A DNA stretch of 64,000 bases from Martinezella multihospitum (GCF_900094585.1 NZ_FMAG01000016.1:41346-105345), one strand, 5' to 3'. Shown: positions 1 through 9,503, counted from the stretch's first letter. Translations and numbers: made by a program. The notes: generated by a model not told the origin, from the letters alone.

Positions 1-20
1 AGCCTTTCGACGCGACTGCC

Positions 21-48
21 TTGCAATTTGCCGGAAAGGGGCTTATAT
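21..48 (+). promoter_or_regulatory. candidate promoter of the rimP-nusA-infB operon
   Basis: A TTGCAA hexamer at 21-26 and TTATAT at 43-48 are separated by 16 bases, close to the alphaproteobacterial housekeeping promoter pattern. It is the only such pair seen before rimP. A terminator-like hairpin follows at 78-106. This is a visual match only; no start site is known. Confidence 0.35.
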
Positions 49-77
49 CGGCTTCAAATTCTTGATCGCGTGATGAA

Positions 78-106
78 GAGTGGGCCGCAAGGACCCGCTC
101 TTTTTT
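78..106 (+). terminator. terminator-like hairpin ahead of rimP (possible attenuator)
   Basis: GAGTGGG (78-84) pairs with CCCGCTC (94-100), with one G-T wobble, and is followed directly by six T residues. It lies between the candidate promoter and rimP. It could end an upstream transcript, or act as a leader attenuator for an operon that encodes the termination factor NusA. Confidence 0.45.
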
Positions 107-150
107 ATTAGCGCGATCTCCCAATGCATGAACAATGCAGGAGTGAATGC

Positions 151-756
151 TTGTCGGACGTGACAAACGCAGACAATACCAATGAACCCAGGCTGATCGT
201 CGAAACCGGCCTTGACCAGCGCGTCGCCGCCATCATCGAGCCCGTTCTTGTGGGCATGGGCTTCCGCCTGGTGCGCGTGCGCCTCCTCAATCTGAACGGC
301 CTGACGCTGCAGATCATGACCGAGCGCAACGACGGCACCATGACCGTCGAGGACTGCGAAGAGGTCTCCACGGCCATTTCTCCGGTCCTTGATGTGGAAG
401 ATCCGATCGATAAGGCGTATCATCTTGAAGTGTCTTCGCCCGGCATCGACCGCCCGATGGTGCGAAAGTCGGATTTCCAGCGCTGGATCGGCCACATCGT
501 CAAGTGCGAAACGTCGATCCTCGTTGACAACCGCAAGCGTTTCCGCGGCAAGATCGCCGCCGTCGACAATGACGGCTTCACGATCGAACGCGACCAGGTC
601 GCCTATGGCGAGGAGCCCAAGGTGACCATTCCGTTCAGCACGCTGGCCGAAGCCAAGCTGATCCTGACGGACGATCTCATCCGCGACGCGCTGCGCGCCG
701 ACAAGCTGGCGAAAGCCGAGGCAGCGAACCAGAACGAAGCGGACGACCAGGAATAA
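151..756 (+). CDS. rimP: ribosome maturation factor RimP
   Basis: RimP helps assemble the 30S ribosomal subunit. The protein of about 201 residues has the family core, including a segment reading YHLEVSSPGIDRPM, and a C-terminal SH3-like half. I chose the TTG at 151 because AGGAG lies 7 bases upstream, at 139-143, and because the protein then begins with SDVTNAD-like sequence; an in-frame ATG at 124 would add nine unlikely residues. It is the first gene of the operon with nusA, the YlxR-type gene and infB, the usual bacterial order. Function is secure, the start slightly less so. Confidence 0.92.
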   Translation: MSDVTNADNTNEPRLIVETGLDQRVAAIIEPVLVGMGFRLVRVRLLNLNGLTLQIMTERNDGTMTVEDCEEVSTAISPVLDVEDPIDKAYHLEVSSPGIDRPMVRKSDFQRWIGHIVKCETSILVDNRKRFRGKIAAVDNDGFTIERDQVAYGEEPKVTIPFSTLAEAKLILTDDLIRDALRADKLAKAEAANQNEADDQE

Positions 757-818
757 CCGATCAACGAACCGCCTGACGGAACGGGAACCCAAGGGCAGGA
801 AGACGGAGACTAAAGACA

Positions 819-2429
819 ATGGCAGTCAGTGCGAACCGGCTAGAACTTCTGCAGATCGCAGATGCAGTGGCGCGCGAAAAGGTCATCGACCGCGAGATCG
901 TGCTTGCCGCAATGGCGGATGCGATCCAGAAGGCCGCGCGTTCGCGTTACGGTACGGAATCGAACATCCGCGCCGACATCAACCCGAAGACGGGTGAAAT
1001 TCGCCTGCAGCGTCTGCTCGAAGTGGTCGAGAAGGCCGAGGACTATTCCACGCAGATCCCGCTGGAACTGGCCCGCGACCGCAATCCGGACGCAGCCCTT
1101 GGCGATTTCATCGCCGATCCGCTGCCGCCGATGGATTTCGGCCGCATCGCTGCCCAGTCGGCCAAGCAGGTCATCGTGCAGAAGGTGCGCGAAGCCGAGC
1201 GTGACCGCCAGTTCGACGAATTCAAGGATCGCGTCGGCGAAATCGTCAACGGCACGGTCAAGCGCGTCGAATACGGCAACGTTATCGTCGACCTCGGCCG
1301 CGGTGAAGGCATCATTCGCCGCGACGAAATGATCCCGCGCGAAAACTTCCGCTACGGCGACCGCGTCCGCGCCTATGTCTACGACGTCCGTCGCGAACAG
1401 CGCGGCCCGCAGATCTTCCTGTCGCGCACGCATCCGCAGTTCATGGTCAAGCTCTTCACCATGGAAGTGCCGGAAATCTACGACGGCATCATCCAGGTGA
1501 AGTCGGTGGCCCGCGATCCGGGCTCGCGCGCCAAGATCGCCGTCATCTCGAACGACTCGTCGATCGATCCGGTCGGCGCCTGCGTCGGTATGCGCGGTTC
1601 GCGCGTTCAGGCCGTCGTCGGCGAGCTGCAGGGCGAAAAGATCGACATCATTCCCTGGTCCAGCGAGCCGGCGAACTTCGTCGTCAACGCGCTGCAGCCG
1701 GCGGAAGTCGCCAAGGTCGTTCTCGATGAGGATGCCGAGCGCATCGAAGTCGTGGTGCCGGACGAGCAGCTGTCGCTCGCCATCGGCCGCCGCGGCCAGA
1801 ACGTTCGCCTCGCTTCGCAGCTGACCGGCTGGGATATCGACATCATGACGGAAGCCGAGGAATCGGAACGCCGCCAGAAGGAATTCAACGAACGCACCAA
1901 CCTGTTCATGGACGCGCTCGACGTGGACGAAATGGTCGGGCAGGTCTTGGCCTCGGAAGGCTTTGCCGCCGTCGAGGAACTGGCCTATGTCGATCTCGAC
2001 GAAATCTCCTCGATCGACGGTTTCGACGAAGACACCGCCCAGGAAATCCAGACCCGCGCCCGCGAATATCTCGAAAAGCTCGAGGCCGAAATGGACGAGA
2101 AGCGCAAGTCGCTCGGCGTTGCCGACGAACTGCGTGAGATCAATGGCATGACGGCGCAGATGATGGTTGCCCTCGGCGAGGACGGCATCAAGACGATCGA
2201 GGACTTCGCCGGCTGCGCCGCCGACGACCTCGTCGGCTGGTCCGAGCGCAAGAACGGCGAGACGAAGAAGTTCGAAGGCCTGTTCTCCAAGCTCGAAGTC
2301 TCGCGCGTCGAAGCCGAACAGATGGTCGTGCAGGCCCGCCTGCTGGCCGGCTGGATCACCGAAGCCGATCTCGCTACCGAAGCCGAAGAGGCATCGGAAG
2401 GTGAAGGCGAGGCCGAGCAGGAAGCATGA
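819..2429 (+). CDS. nusA: transcription termination/antitermination protein NusA
   Basis: NusA binds RNA polymerase and modulates pausing, termination and antitermination. The 536-residue protein has the N-terminal polymerase-binding domain, an S1 domain at about 135-200, two KH domains at about 200-345 (one holds GACVGMRGSRVQAV, the other LAIGRRGQNVRLAS), and C-terminal helix-hairpin-helix repeats ending in a Glu/Ala-rich tail. The length fits alphaproteobacterial NusA. It lies 62 bases after rimP, and its last codons overlap the start of the next gene by 4 bases, so the two are probably translationally coupled. Confidence 0.97.
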   Translation: MAVSANRLELLQIADAVAREKVIDREIVLAAMADAIQKAARSRYGTESNIRADINPKTGEIRLQRLLEVVEKAEDYSTQIPLELARDRNPDAALGDFIADPLPPMDFGRIAAQSAKQVIVQKVREAERDRQFDEFKDRVGEIVNGTVKRVEYGNVIVDLGRGEGIIRRDEMIPRENFRYGDRVRAYVYDVRREQRGPQIFLSRTHPQFMVKLFTMEVPEIYDGIIQVKSVARDPGSRAKIAVISNDSSIDPVGACVGMRGSRVQAVVGELQGEKIDIIPWSSEPANFVVNALQPAEVAKVVLDEDAERIEVVVPDEQLSLAIGRRGQNVRLASQLTGWDIDIMTEAEESERRQKEFNERTNLFMDALDVDEMVGQVLASEGFAAVEELAYVDLDEISSIDGFDEDTAQEIQTRAREYLEKLEAEMDEKRKSLGVADELREINGMTAQMMVALGEDGIKTIEDFAGCAADDLVGWSERKNGETKKFEGLFSKLEVSRVEAEQMVVQARLLAGWITEADLATEAEEASEGEGEAEQEA

Positions 2430-3118
2430 TGAGCGCAGAGGGGCCGAAGGCTGCACCCGAAGACGACGATCTTGCGGGTGACGGCACAAATGGCCGTATG
2501 TGCATCGTAACACGCGAAAGCGGATCGCCAGATGAGCTGATCCGCTTCGTCGCCGCTCCGGACGGAACCGTGGTTCCGGATCTGAAGCGGCAGCTGCCGG
2601 GACGCGGATGCTGGGTCAAGGTCGACCGGGCACTCGTGGACAAGGCAGTGGCAAAGAAGTTGTTCTCCCGCGCCCTGAAGGCGGAGGTGACCGCGCCGAG
2701 CGATCTCGGCGCCACCGTCGACCGCCTGCTTGCGGCGCAACTGGCCGGGATGATGAACATGGCACGCAAGGCGGGCCAGTTCGTATCCGGCTCGTCGAAG
2801 GTGGACGGCGCCGTTCGCAACGGCTCGGCACTTGCCGTGTTCCATGCGATGAACGCCGCCGCCGATGGCGTGCGCAAGATCGACCAGGCGCGCAAGGCCT
2901 GGCATCTCGGCATGGAGACCGAAGCAGTAATACCGTCCTTCCGTGTCTTTACGGAGGCGGAAATGGACGAACTGATGGGCCAGAATGCTTTTATCCATGC
3001 CGCAGCGCTTGCAGGGCAGGCGGGTGAGGGTGTAGTGAAGCGCGCAAACCTGCTCGAACGGTACCGCAACGGCGGTCAGTCCCGGGCAACGGGCGGCGCT
3101 GGCCGGCGAAAACAATGA
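2426..3118 (+). CDS. YlxR-type RNA-binding protein with L7Ae-like C-terminal domain
   Basis: The 230-residue protein joins a DUF448/YlxR domain (about residues 25-95, with CIVTRE and PGRGCWV) to a C-terminal half resembling the L7Ae/L30e fold (about 105-195, with MMNMARKAGQFVSGSSKV). YlxR proteins bind RNA or nucleoid and are found between nusA and infB in most bacteria. The two-domain form is usual in alphaproteobacteria. ATG at 2426 overlaps the nusA stop; ATG at 2429 is an equally possible start. The exact function is not established. Confidence 0.85.
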   Translation: MMSAEGPKAAPEDDDLAGDGTNGRMCIVTRESGSPDELIRFVAAPDGTVVPDLKRQLPGRGCWVKVDRALVDKAVAKKLFSRALKAEVTAPSDLGATVDRLLAAQLAGMMNMARKAGQFVSGSSKVDGAVRNGSALAVFHAMNAAADGVRKIDQARKAWHLGMETEAVIPSFRVFTEAEMDELMGQNAFIHAAALAGQAGEGVVKRANLLERYRNGGQSRATGGAGRRKQ

Positions 3119-3219
3119 CGCGGTCACCGGCCTTTGCCGGACGCCTCATTAAGGTACATGCATTGAACGACAGGGTCTGACGGACTATTCCGTACCCTGT
3201 CCGAAGGAACAGGAACGGA

Positions 3220-5967
3220 ATGACCGACAATCAAGACGACAAGACGCTGAGTGTTTCGGGTAAGAAGACCCTCACCTTGAAACCTTCAGGCGTAAACCAG
3301 GGCACCGTGCGCCAGGACATGGGCCGCGGTCGCACCAAGGCGGTCGTGGTTGAGACCCGTAAACGCCGCCCGCTACGTCCTGAAGACGAAAAGCCAATCA
3401 CGCCGACGACGACAGCAGCGCCATCGGTGACACGCGTCGCCGAGCCGACACCGCAGCCGCCGCGCCCGCCGCAGCCGGCTCCGCGCATTCATCAGCCTGG
3501 CGGCCAGCAGCAGCGGCCGGCACAATCCAACCAGGGCTATCAGCAGCGCCCGCAGCAGGAGCGCTCGTCGCGTCCGGTGGTCCTGAACCATCTGTCGGCC
3601 GACGAGATGGATGCTCGTCGCCGCGCGCTGGCTGACGCACAGGCTCGCGATGCCGCGGACGCCGTTCGTCGCGCCGAGGAAGAAGCCCGTCGCAGGGTGG
3701 AAGAAGAAGCACGCCGCGTCGCCGAACAGGCCGAAGCCGTCCGCCGTGCCGCCGAAGAGGCTGCCCAGGCCGCGGAAGCAGCCAAGGTCGCTGAACAGGC
3801 TCCGGCCGCTCCGGTCGAGGCGAAGGTTGAAGCTCCGAAGCCGGCTACGCAGCCTGCTCCGGCGCCGGCCGTTGCGCGCCGCCCGGATGCGTCTACTCCG
3901 CAGTCTGCCCGCCCCGGCGCTGCAGCCACGGAAGCACCGGCCAATCGCCGCCGCCCCGGCAACGAGGAAGAGGAAAGCCGTGGCCCGTCCCGCGGTGCTC
4001 CGATCCGCGGCAAGGTCACCCGGCCTGAGCCGGCCAAGCCCGTCACCACGCGTCCGAAGACCGAGGACGAGCGGCGCCGCGGCAAGCTGACGGTCACGAC
4101 GGCCGATGTCGATGAAGACGGCAACGCACGCGGTCGCTCGCTTTCGGCCATGCGCCGCCGCCAGGAAAAGTTCCGCCGCAGCCAGATGCAGGAAACGCGC
4201 GAAAAGATCTCGCGTGAAGTCGTGCTGCCCGAGACCATCACCATTCAGGAATTGTCGCAGCGCATGTCCGAACGCGCCGTCGACGTCATCAAGTACCTGA
4301 TGAAGGAAGGTCAGATGATGAAGCCGGGCGACGTCATCGACGCCGATCTGGCAGAACTCATCGCCGGCGAATTCGGCCACACGGTCAAGCGCGTTTCGGA
4401 ATCCGACGTCGAACAGGGCATCTTCAACGTTGCCGACGAGGAAGGCGAACTGGTTTCGCGTCCGCCGGTCGTTACCATCATGGGTCACGTCGACCACGGC
4501 AAGACCTCGCTGCTCGACGCCATCCGCCATGCCAACGTGGTAGCCGGCGAAGCCGGTGGCATCACCCAGCATATCGGTGCCTATCAGGTCGAGCAGAACG
4601 GTCAGAAGATCACCTTCATCGATACGCCCGGCCACGCCGCCTTCACGGCGATGCGTGCCCGCGGCGCCCAGGCGACCGACATCGCGATCCTGGTGGTTGC
4701 TGCCGACGACAGCGTGATGCCGCAGACGATCGAATCGATCAACCACGCCAAGGCGGCCGGTGTTCCGATCATCGTGGCGATCAACAAGATCGACAAGCAC
4801 GAAGCCAATCCGCAGAAGGTCCGCACGGAACTGCTGCAGCACGAAGTCTTCGTCGAATCCATGGGCGGTGAAGTGCTCGACGTGGAAGTCTCCGCGAAGA
4901 ACCGCACCAACCTCGACAAGCTGCTCGAAGCCATCCTGCTGCAGGCGGAAATCCTTGACCTCAAGGCCAATCCGAACCGCACGGCCGAAGGCACCGTCAT
5001 CGAAGCCCAGCTCGATCGCGGCCGCGGTTCCGTCGCCACCGTGCTCGTGCAGAAGGGCACGCTGCGTCCTGGCCAGATCGTCGTTGCCGGCGATCAGTGG
5101 GGCCGCGTTCGTGCGCTCGTCAACGACAAGGGTGAGCATGTGAAGGAAGCGGGCCCGGCCATGCCGGTCGAACTGCTCGGCCTTTCCGGCGCACCGCAGG
5201 CCGGCGACAAGTTCGCCGTCGTCGAAAGCGAAAGCCGTGCCCGCGAGATCTCGGAATACCGCCAGCGCCTCACCCGCGACAAGGCGGCTGCCCGTCTGTC
5301 CGGCCAGCGCGGCTCGCTCGAGCAGATGATGACGCAGCTGCAGGCTGTCGGCGTGAAGGAATTCCCGCTGGTTATCAAGGGCGACGTGCAGGGCTCGATC
5401 GAAGCCATTGCCGGTGCTCTCGAAAAGCTCGGCACCGACGAGGTCCGTGCTCGCATCGTCCATTCGGGTGCCGGCGGCATCACCGAGTCGGACGTCTCGC
5501 TGGCGGAAGCCTCCAATGCGGCCATCATCGGCTTCAACGTCCGCGCCAATGCGCAGGCACGTCAGTTCGCCGAGCGTCAGGGCATCGAGATCCGCTACTA
5601 CAACATCATCTACGACCTGGTGGATGACGTGAAGGCAGCGATGTCGGGTCTCCTGTCGCCGGAGCGTCGCGAAACCTTCCTCGGCAATGCCGAGATCCTC
5701 GAGGTGTTCAACATCACGAAGGTCGGCAAGGTCGCGGGTTGCCGTGTCACCGAAGGCAAGGTCGAGCGTGGCGTCGGTGTTCGCCTCGTTCGCGACAACG
5801 TCGTCATCCACGAAGGCAAGCTCAAGACGCTCAAGCGCTTCAAGGACGAAGTGTCCGAAGTCAATGTCGGTCAGGAATGCGGCATGGCCTTCGAGAACTA
5901 CGAAGATATCCGCGCCGGCGACACCATCGAGTGCTTCCGCGTCGAGCATATCACCCGTACGCTCTAA
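3220..5967 (+). CDS. infB: translation initiation factor IF-2
   Basis: IF-2 is the GTPase that brings initiator tRNA to the 30S subunit. The 915-residue protein starts with a short basic IF2-associated region, followed by a long Arg/Glu/Ala-rich coiled coil (about 125-195) and a Pro/Ala-rich linker. An IF2_N domain follows at about 335-385. The G domain has GHVDHGKTS near 422, DTPGHAAF, NKID and SAK, and is followed by domains II to IV. ATG at 3220 is preceded by AGGAACGGA. The long flexible N-terminus is normal for alphaproteobacteria. The initiator tRNA it uses is also encoded in this window, at 63665-63741. Confidence 0.97.
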   Translation: MTDNQDDKTLSVSGKKTLTLKPSGVNQGTVRQDMGRGRTKAVVVETRKRRPLRPEDEKPITPTTTAAPSVTRVAEPTPQPPRPPQPAPRIHQPGGQQQRPAQSNQGYQQRPQQERSSRPVVLNHLSADEMDARRRALADAQARDAADAVRRAEEEARRRVEEEARRVAEQAEAVRRAAEEAAQAAEAAKVAEQAPAAPVEAKVEAPKPATQPAPAPAVARRPDASTPQSARPGAAATEAPANRRRPGNEEEESRGPSRGAPIRGKVTRPEPAKPVTTRPKTEDERRRGKLTVTTADVDEDGNARGRSLSAMRRRQEKFRRSQMQETREKISREVVLPETITIQELSQRMSERAVDVIKYLMKEGQMMKPGDVIDADLAELIAGEFGHTVKRVSESDVEQGIFNVADEEGELVSRPPVVTIMGHVDHGKTSLLDAIRHANVVAGEAGGITQHIGAYQVEQNGQKITFIDTPGHAAFTAMRARGAQATDIAILVVAADDSVMPQTIESINHAKAAGVPIIVAINKIDKHEANPQKVRTELLQHEVFVESMGGEVLDVEVSAKNRTNLDKLLEAILLQAEILDLKANPNRTAEGTVIEAQLDRGRGSVATVLVQKGTLRPGQIVVAGDQWGRVRALVNDKGEHVKEAGPAMPVELLGLSGAPQAGDKFAVVESESRAREISEYRQRLTRDKAAARLSGQRGSLEQMMTQLQAVGVKEFPLVIKGDVQGSIEAIAGALEKLGTDEVRARIVHSGAGGITESDVSLAEASNAAIIGFNVRANAQARQFAERQGIEIRYYNIIYDLVDDVKAAMSGLLSPERRETFLGNAEILEVFNITKVGKVAGCRVTEGKVERGVGVRLVRDNVVIHEGKLKTLKRFKDEVSEVNVGQECGMAFENYEDIRAGDTIECFRVEHITRTL

Positions 5968-5991
5968 GCAATCTTCGATTTGCAAGACATC

Positions 5992-6020
5992 AAAACCGCC
6001 GGCGAAACCGGCGGTTTTTT
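5992..6020 (+). terminator. rho-independent terminator after infB
   Basis: AAAACCGCCGG (5992-6002) pairs perfectly with CCGGCGGTTTT (6008-6018) around a CGAAA loop and ends in a run of six T. It closes the rimP-infB transcript, so rbfA and truB probably have another promoter or depend on read-through. Confidence 0.85.
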
Positions 6021-6053
6021 CTTGGATCCCGGCGAACACGAGGAAGCATCGAC

Positions 6054-6662
6054 GTGACTGCAATGCTCGAAGATGACAACAGGATCGTCGTCTCCTTCGT
6101 TCGCCAGCCAAGCGAACATGTCGCTGTCATGTGGCAGGCAGGGCAACGCCTTGCCCTTCGCCACCCTCCGAACGCGCATAACCGGGCAGCTTGGCGGTTC
6201 GTCTCCGCAATCGGTGTCGGCGCGGGCTTCCCGGTGCTGTTCTACTTGTTGCGCGCTTACGTCTTTGTTCCCGTATTCGGATTGTCGCCATCCATGGATT
6301 TGGGCGACATGGCGATCATCTGGCTCGTGCCGACTCTGATCATCTATGTGCTCATCCTGATCTATTCCCGGTGGGCAACGCGGCGGCGCACGGCGACGAT
6401 GCGATCGCGCATACGTCCCGATGTTACCATTACGGTAACGATCACATCTGAGGGCGGCTCCTGGAATTCGGAGCATACATCGATTTGGCTTGGCTGGCGC
6501 GAGATCCGGGACATCGGTCGCCGCAATGGGCGGATTGAATTCGATACGGAGTCCTTCGTCACCTATATTCCGGCATCCGCTTTTGCCGATGAGGCCGCGC
6601 AGCAGGCCGCATTCGCAAGGATTCTCGGCTTCTGGCGGGCCGCAAACCCTGTCCAGCCTTGA
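6054..6662 (+). CDS. YcxB-like membrane protein
   Basis: The 202-residue protein has two transmembrane segments (about residues 45-70 and 80-105). Its C-terminal part resembles the YcxB-like domain: a stretch around residues 140-190 with TSIWLGWREIRDIG and YIPASAFAD. The role of this family is unknown. I chose the GTG at 6054 because GAGGAAG precedes it; ATG at 6063 is the alternative. It sits between infB and rbfA, which are usually closer together, so this gene interrupts the conserved block. Family recognition is by pattern only. Confidence 0.65.
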   Translation: MTAMLEDDNRIVVSFVRQPSEHVAVMWQAGQRLALRHPPNAHNRAAWRFVSAIGVGAGFPVLFYLLRAYVFVPVFGLSPSMDLGDMAIIWLVPTLIIYVLILIYSRWATRRRTATMRSRIRPDVTITVTITSEGGSWNSEHTSIWLGWREIRDIGRRNGRIEFDTESFVTYIPASAFADEAAQQAAFARILGFWRAANPVQP

Positions 6663-6732
6663 CCTTTGCGCCGGATCGAGTCATTTCACCCGCTTTATCG
6701 CGTCCCTGGGGGACGCTGCTAACGGAACAACC

Positions 6733-7140
6733 ATGACCAGACCAACTTCTTCCGCGCCTTCGCAGCGCATGCTTCGCGTCGGCGAGCAGGTGCGCTCAGC
6801 GATCACGCAGGTCCTGCAGCGCGGCGAAGTGCGCGACGACCTGATCGAGCGCACCGTGATTTCCATTTCCGAAGTGCGCATGTCGCCCGATCTGAAGATC
6901 GCGACCGCCTTCGTAACCCCGCTCGGCGTTTCCGACCATGCCGCCGTCATCGAGGCGCTGAACCGCCATGCGAAATATATCCGTGGCCGCCTCGGTCCGC
7001 AGCTTCGCCAGATGAAGTACATGCCGGAAGTGCGCTTCCGCGACGATACGAGCTTCGACAATTACAAGAAGATCGACGCATTGCTGCGTTCGCCCGAGGT
7101 CAGCCGCGATCTCGAAGACGATAACGACCAAGATCAATAA
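6733..7140 (+). CDS. rbfA: 30S ribosome-binding factor RbfA
   Basis: RbfA is a small KH-fold protein that helps mature 16S rRNA in the 30S subunit. The 135-residue product contains the family stretch SEVRMSPDLKIATAFV and, near the end, LRQMKYMPEVRFRDD, and finishes in an acidic tail. ATG at 6733 gives the usual family length; reading further upstream in the same frame would overlap the preceding gene. truB follows after 12 bases, the usual rbfA-truB pairing. Confidence 0.95.
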   Translation: MTRPTSSAPSQRMLRVGEQVRSAITQVLQRGEVRDDLIERTVISISEVRMSPDLKIATAFVTPLGVSDHAAVIEALNRHAKYIRGRLGPQLRQMKYMPEVRFRDDTSFDNYKKIDALLRSPEVSRDLEDDNDQDQ

Positions 7141-7152
7141 CAGAGACAGAGA

Positions 7153-8085
7153 ATGTCCAAACCACGCAAGCCCAAGGGCCGCCCGATTTCGGGCTGGCTC
7201 ATCCTCGACAAGCCGATTGATTTCGGCTCGACCGAAGCCGTCTCCAAGATCAAGTGGCTGTTCAAGGCCCAGAAGGCCGGCCATGCCGGCACGCTCGATC
7301 CGCTCGCATCCGGCATGCTGCCGGTCGCGCTCGGCGACGCCACCAAGACGGTCCCCTACGTCATGGATGGCCGCAAGATCTATGAATTCACCGTGAGTTG
7401 GGGCGAGGAACGCGCTTCCGACGACCTCGAAGGCGAAGTGACCGCGACCTCCGACAAGCGTCCGAGCGAAGAGGATATTCGCGCGCTGCTGCCGAACTAT
7501 ACCGGCGTCATCCAACAGATCCCGCCGCAGTTCTCCGCGATCAAGATATCAGGCGAACGCGCCTATGACCTCGCCCGCGAAGGCGAAACGGTCGAGATCC
7601 CCTCGCGCGAAGTCGAAATCTTCCGCCTGACGCTGCTCGCCTGCCCGGACGCCAACACGGCACATTTCGAAGTCGAATGCGGCAAGGGCACCTATGTGCG
7701 CGCGCTTGCCCGCGATTTCGGCCGCGATCTCGGCTGCTATGGCCATATTTCCGGCCTGCGCCGCAGCTTCGTTGCCCCCTTCGCAGAGGAGGCGATGGTG
7801 CCGCTTGCCGATCTTGTGGCGCTGGAAGAGATCGAAGACGCGGACGAACGGCTCGCAGCCCTCGATGCGCTGCTGATCGACACGGCGGAAGCCCTCTCTT
7901 CGCTGCCACATCTCGTCATCAGCGATGACCAGGCACACCGCCTGAAAATGGGCAACCCGATCCTGGTGCGCGGCCGCGATGCGCCGGTTGCCGAAACCGA
8001 GGCCTATGCCACGGCACGCGGCAAGCTGATCGCCATCGGCGAGATCGGCCAAGGCGAATTCCGCCCGAAGCGCGTCTTCGGCTGA
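7153..8085 (+). CDS. truB: tRNA pseudouridine(55) synthase TruB
   Basis: TruB makes pseudouridine 55 in the T-loop of tRNAs. The 310-residue protein has the catalytic motif GHAGTLDPLASG with the nucleophilic aspartate at residue 49, the following GDATK segment, and a C-terminal PUA-like region. It is adjacent to rbfA, as in many proteobacteria. Length and motifs are normal. Confidence 0.96.
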   Translation: MSKPRKPKGRPISGWLILDKPIDFGSTEAVSKIKWLFKAQKAGHAGTLDPLASGMLPVALGDATKTVPYVMDGRKIYEFTVSWGEERASDDLEGEVTATSDKRPSEEDIRALLPNYTGVIQQIPPQFSAIKISGERAYDLAREGETVEIPSREVEIFRLTLLACPDANTAHFEVECGKGTYVRALARDFGRDLGCYGHISGLRRSFVAPFAEEAMVPLADLVALEEIEDADERLAALDALLIDTAEALSSLPHLVISDDQAHRLKMGNPILVRGRDAPVAETEAYATARGKLIAIGEIGQGEFRPKRVFG

Positions 8086-8179
8086 CCTGCTGCCGGCCAA
8101 AAAAAGGCGGCTATTGCAGGGTTATAGCGATGCGATATGCTCCCCGGCGGGCCATGACGGCCCGTTCAAGGGGGAGAAG

Positions 8180-9031
8180 ATGCGCAGAGCTACCATCGGC
8201 ATACTGACGTTCCTTTCATTGTTCCTCACAGTCGCAAGCGCGCATTCCGCCGAGCGCTGGGCCGGGCTGCCACCCTTTCCGCCGATGCCGCAGCCGAAGG
8301 CGAGCGGCATGGCCGATGTCAACGACATCAAGATGTATTATGCCGAATATGGCGCGGGCGACCCGATCCTCTTCATCCATGGCGGCCTCGGGAACGCCGA
8401 CGTCTGGGGCGCTCAGGTCGCCGATTTCGCTAAGGATCATCTCGTCATCGTCGCCGACAGCCGCGGGCATGGCCGCTCGACGCGCAGCCAGCAGCCGTTC
8501 GGCTACGATCTGATGACTTCGGATTACGTGGCGCTGCTCGACTATCTGAAGATCGGCAAGGTGACGCTGGTCGGATGGTCCGATGGCGGCATCATCGGCA
8601 TCGACATGGCGATGAAACATCCCGAAAAGCTGACCCGCGTGATCGCGCAAGCCGCCAATGTCACGACCGACGGCGTGAAGCCCAACGTCATGAGCAACAA
8701 GACCTTCAACGACTACATCAACGTCGCCGGCGAGTATTACAAGAAGCTGTCGCCGACCCCGAACGAATATGACGCCTTCGTCAACCAGATCTCGCAGATG
8801 TGGGCGACGCAGCCGGCATGGACCGCAGCCGACCTTGGAAAGATCACGGTGCCGGTGACGCTTGCCATCGGCGACCATGACGAGGCGGTTAAACTCGACC
8901 ATACTGAGATGATGGCGAAGGAGATACCGGGCGCGAAGCTCGTCATCCTGAAGGACGCCAGCCATTTCGCCATGCTGCAGGATCCCGAGGGCTATGATGC
9001 GATGATCCGGGATGCCATGGCGGGACGCTGA
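8180..9031 (+). CDS. secreted alpha/beta hydrolase
   Basis: The 283-residue protein begins with a cleavable-type signal peptide (hydrophobic residues 6-19, likely cut after AHSA), so it probably acts in the periplasm. The alpha/beta hydrolase fold is shown by an oxyanion HGG motif near 68, the nucleophile elbow GWSDGG with Ser134, an acid in GDHDEA, and a His in SHFAML near the end. Its substrate cannot be told from sequence. ATG at 8180 has GGGGAGAAG directly upstream. It lies between truB and rpsO, with its own gaps on both sides. Confidence 0.8.
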   Translation: MRRATIGILTFLSLFLTVASAHSAERWAGLPPFPPMPQPKASGMADVNDIKMYYAEYGAGDPILFIHGGLGNADVWGAQVADFAKDHLVIVADSRGHGRSTRSQQPFGYDLMTSDYVALLDYLKIGKVTLVGWSDGGIIGIDMAMKHPEKLTRVIAQAANVTTDGVKPNVMSNKTFNDYINVAGEYYKKLSPTPNEYDAFVNQISQMWATQPAWTAADLGKITVPVTLAIGDHDEAVKLDHTEMMAKEIPGAKLVILKDASHFAMLQDPEGYDAMIRDAMAGR

Positions 9032-9195
9032 AAAGGCCTGGGAAACCTCCCGAGGGAGAACCCTCTTTCCATTGGCGCTCATTTGGTTTATAGGCAGCGC
9101 CAGCATCGGGCGTGCCTGATTGCATTCGCGGCCAATGCTGGACGACATCCCGGCGTTTGGCGACTTTAATCTCCTCTCATAGAAAGGACCATCCG

Positions 9196-9465
9196 ATGTC
9201 GATCACTGCTGAGCGCAAGGCTGCGCTGATCAAGGAATACGCTACCGCCGAAGGCGACACCGGTTCTCCGGAAGTCCAGGTTGCGATCCTGACCGAGCGC
9301 ATCAACAACCTCACGGACCACTTCAAGGACCACAAGAAGGACAACCACTCGCGTCGTGGCCTTCTGACGATGGTTTCCAGCCGCCGCTCGCTTCTTGACT
9401 ACCTCAAGAAGAAGGACGAAGGCCGTTACACCAAGCTGATCAACAGCCTCGGTATCCGCCGCTAA
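9196..9465 (+). CDS. rpsO: 30S ribosomal protein S15
   Basis: S15 is a primary 16S rRNA-binding protein. The 89-residue product has the family sequence TGSPEVQVAILTERINNL and ends in TKLINSLGIRR, exactly the usual length. ATG at 9196 is preceded by GAAAGGA. pnp follows 325 bases downstream, as in most proteobacteria, where rpsO and pnp share transcripts. Confidence 0.98.
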   Translation: MSITAERKAALIKEYATAEGDTGSPEVQVAILTERINNLTDHFKDHKKDNHSRRGLLTMVSSRRSLLDYLKKKDEGRYTKLINSLGIRR

Positions 9466-9473
9466 TAAAACCT

Positions 9474-9503
9474 CCGGCGGGCGTTCTGCTGAACGCCCGC
9501 CGG
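9474..9503 (+). terminator. GC-rich hairpin after rpsO
   Basis: CCGGCGGGCGTTC (9474-9486) pairs perfectly with GAACGCCCGCCGG (9491-9503) around a four-base loop. There is no clear T run, so it may be a weak terminator or a processing and stability hairpin in the rpsO-pnp transcript. Confidence 0.6.

Noticed and set aside
840..2513. Long minus-strand open frame opposite nusA
   Set aside because: It is antisense to a clear nusA, has the composition expected of the reverse strand of GC-rich coding DNA, and matches no family. The same applies to long frames opposite infB (3373-6111), pnp (9710-11743), rpsA (25228-26997) and the fused oxidoreductase (41736-43766).
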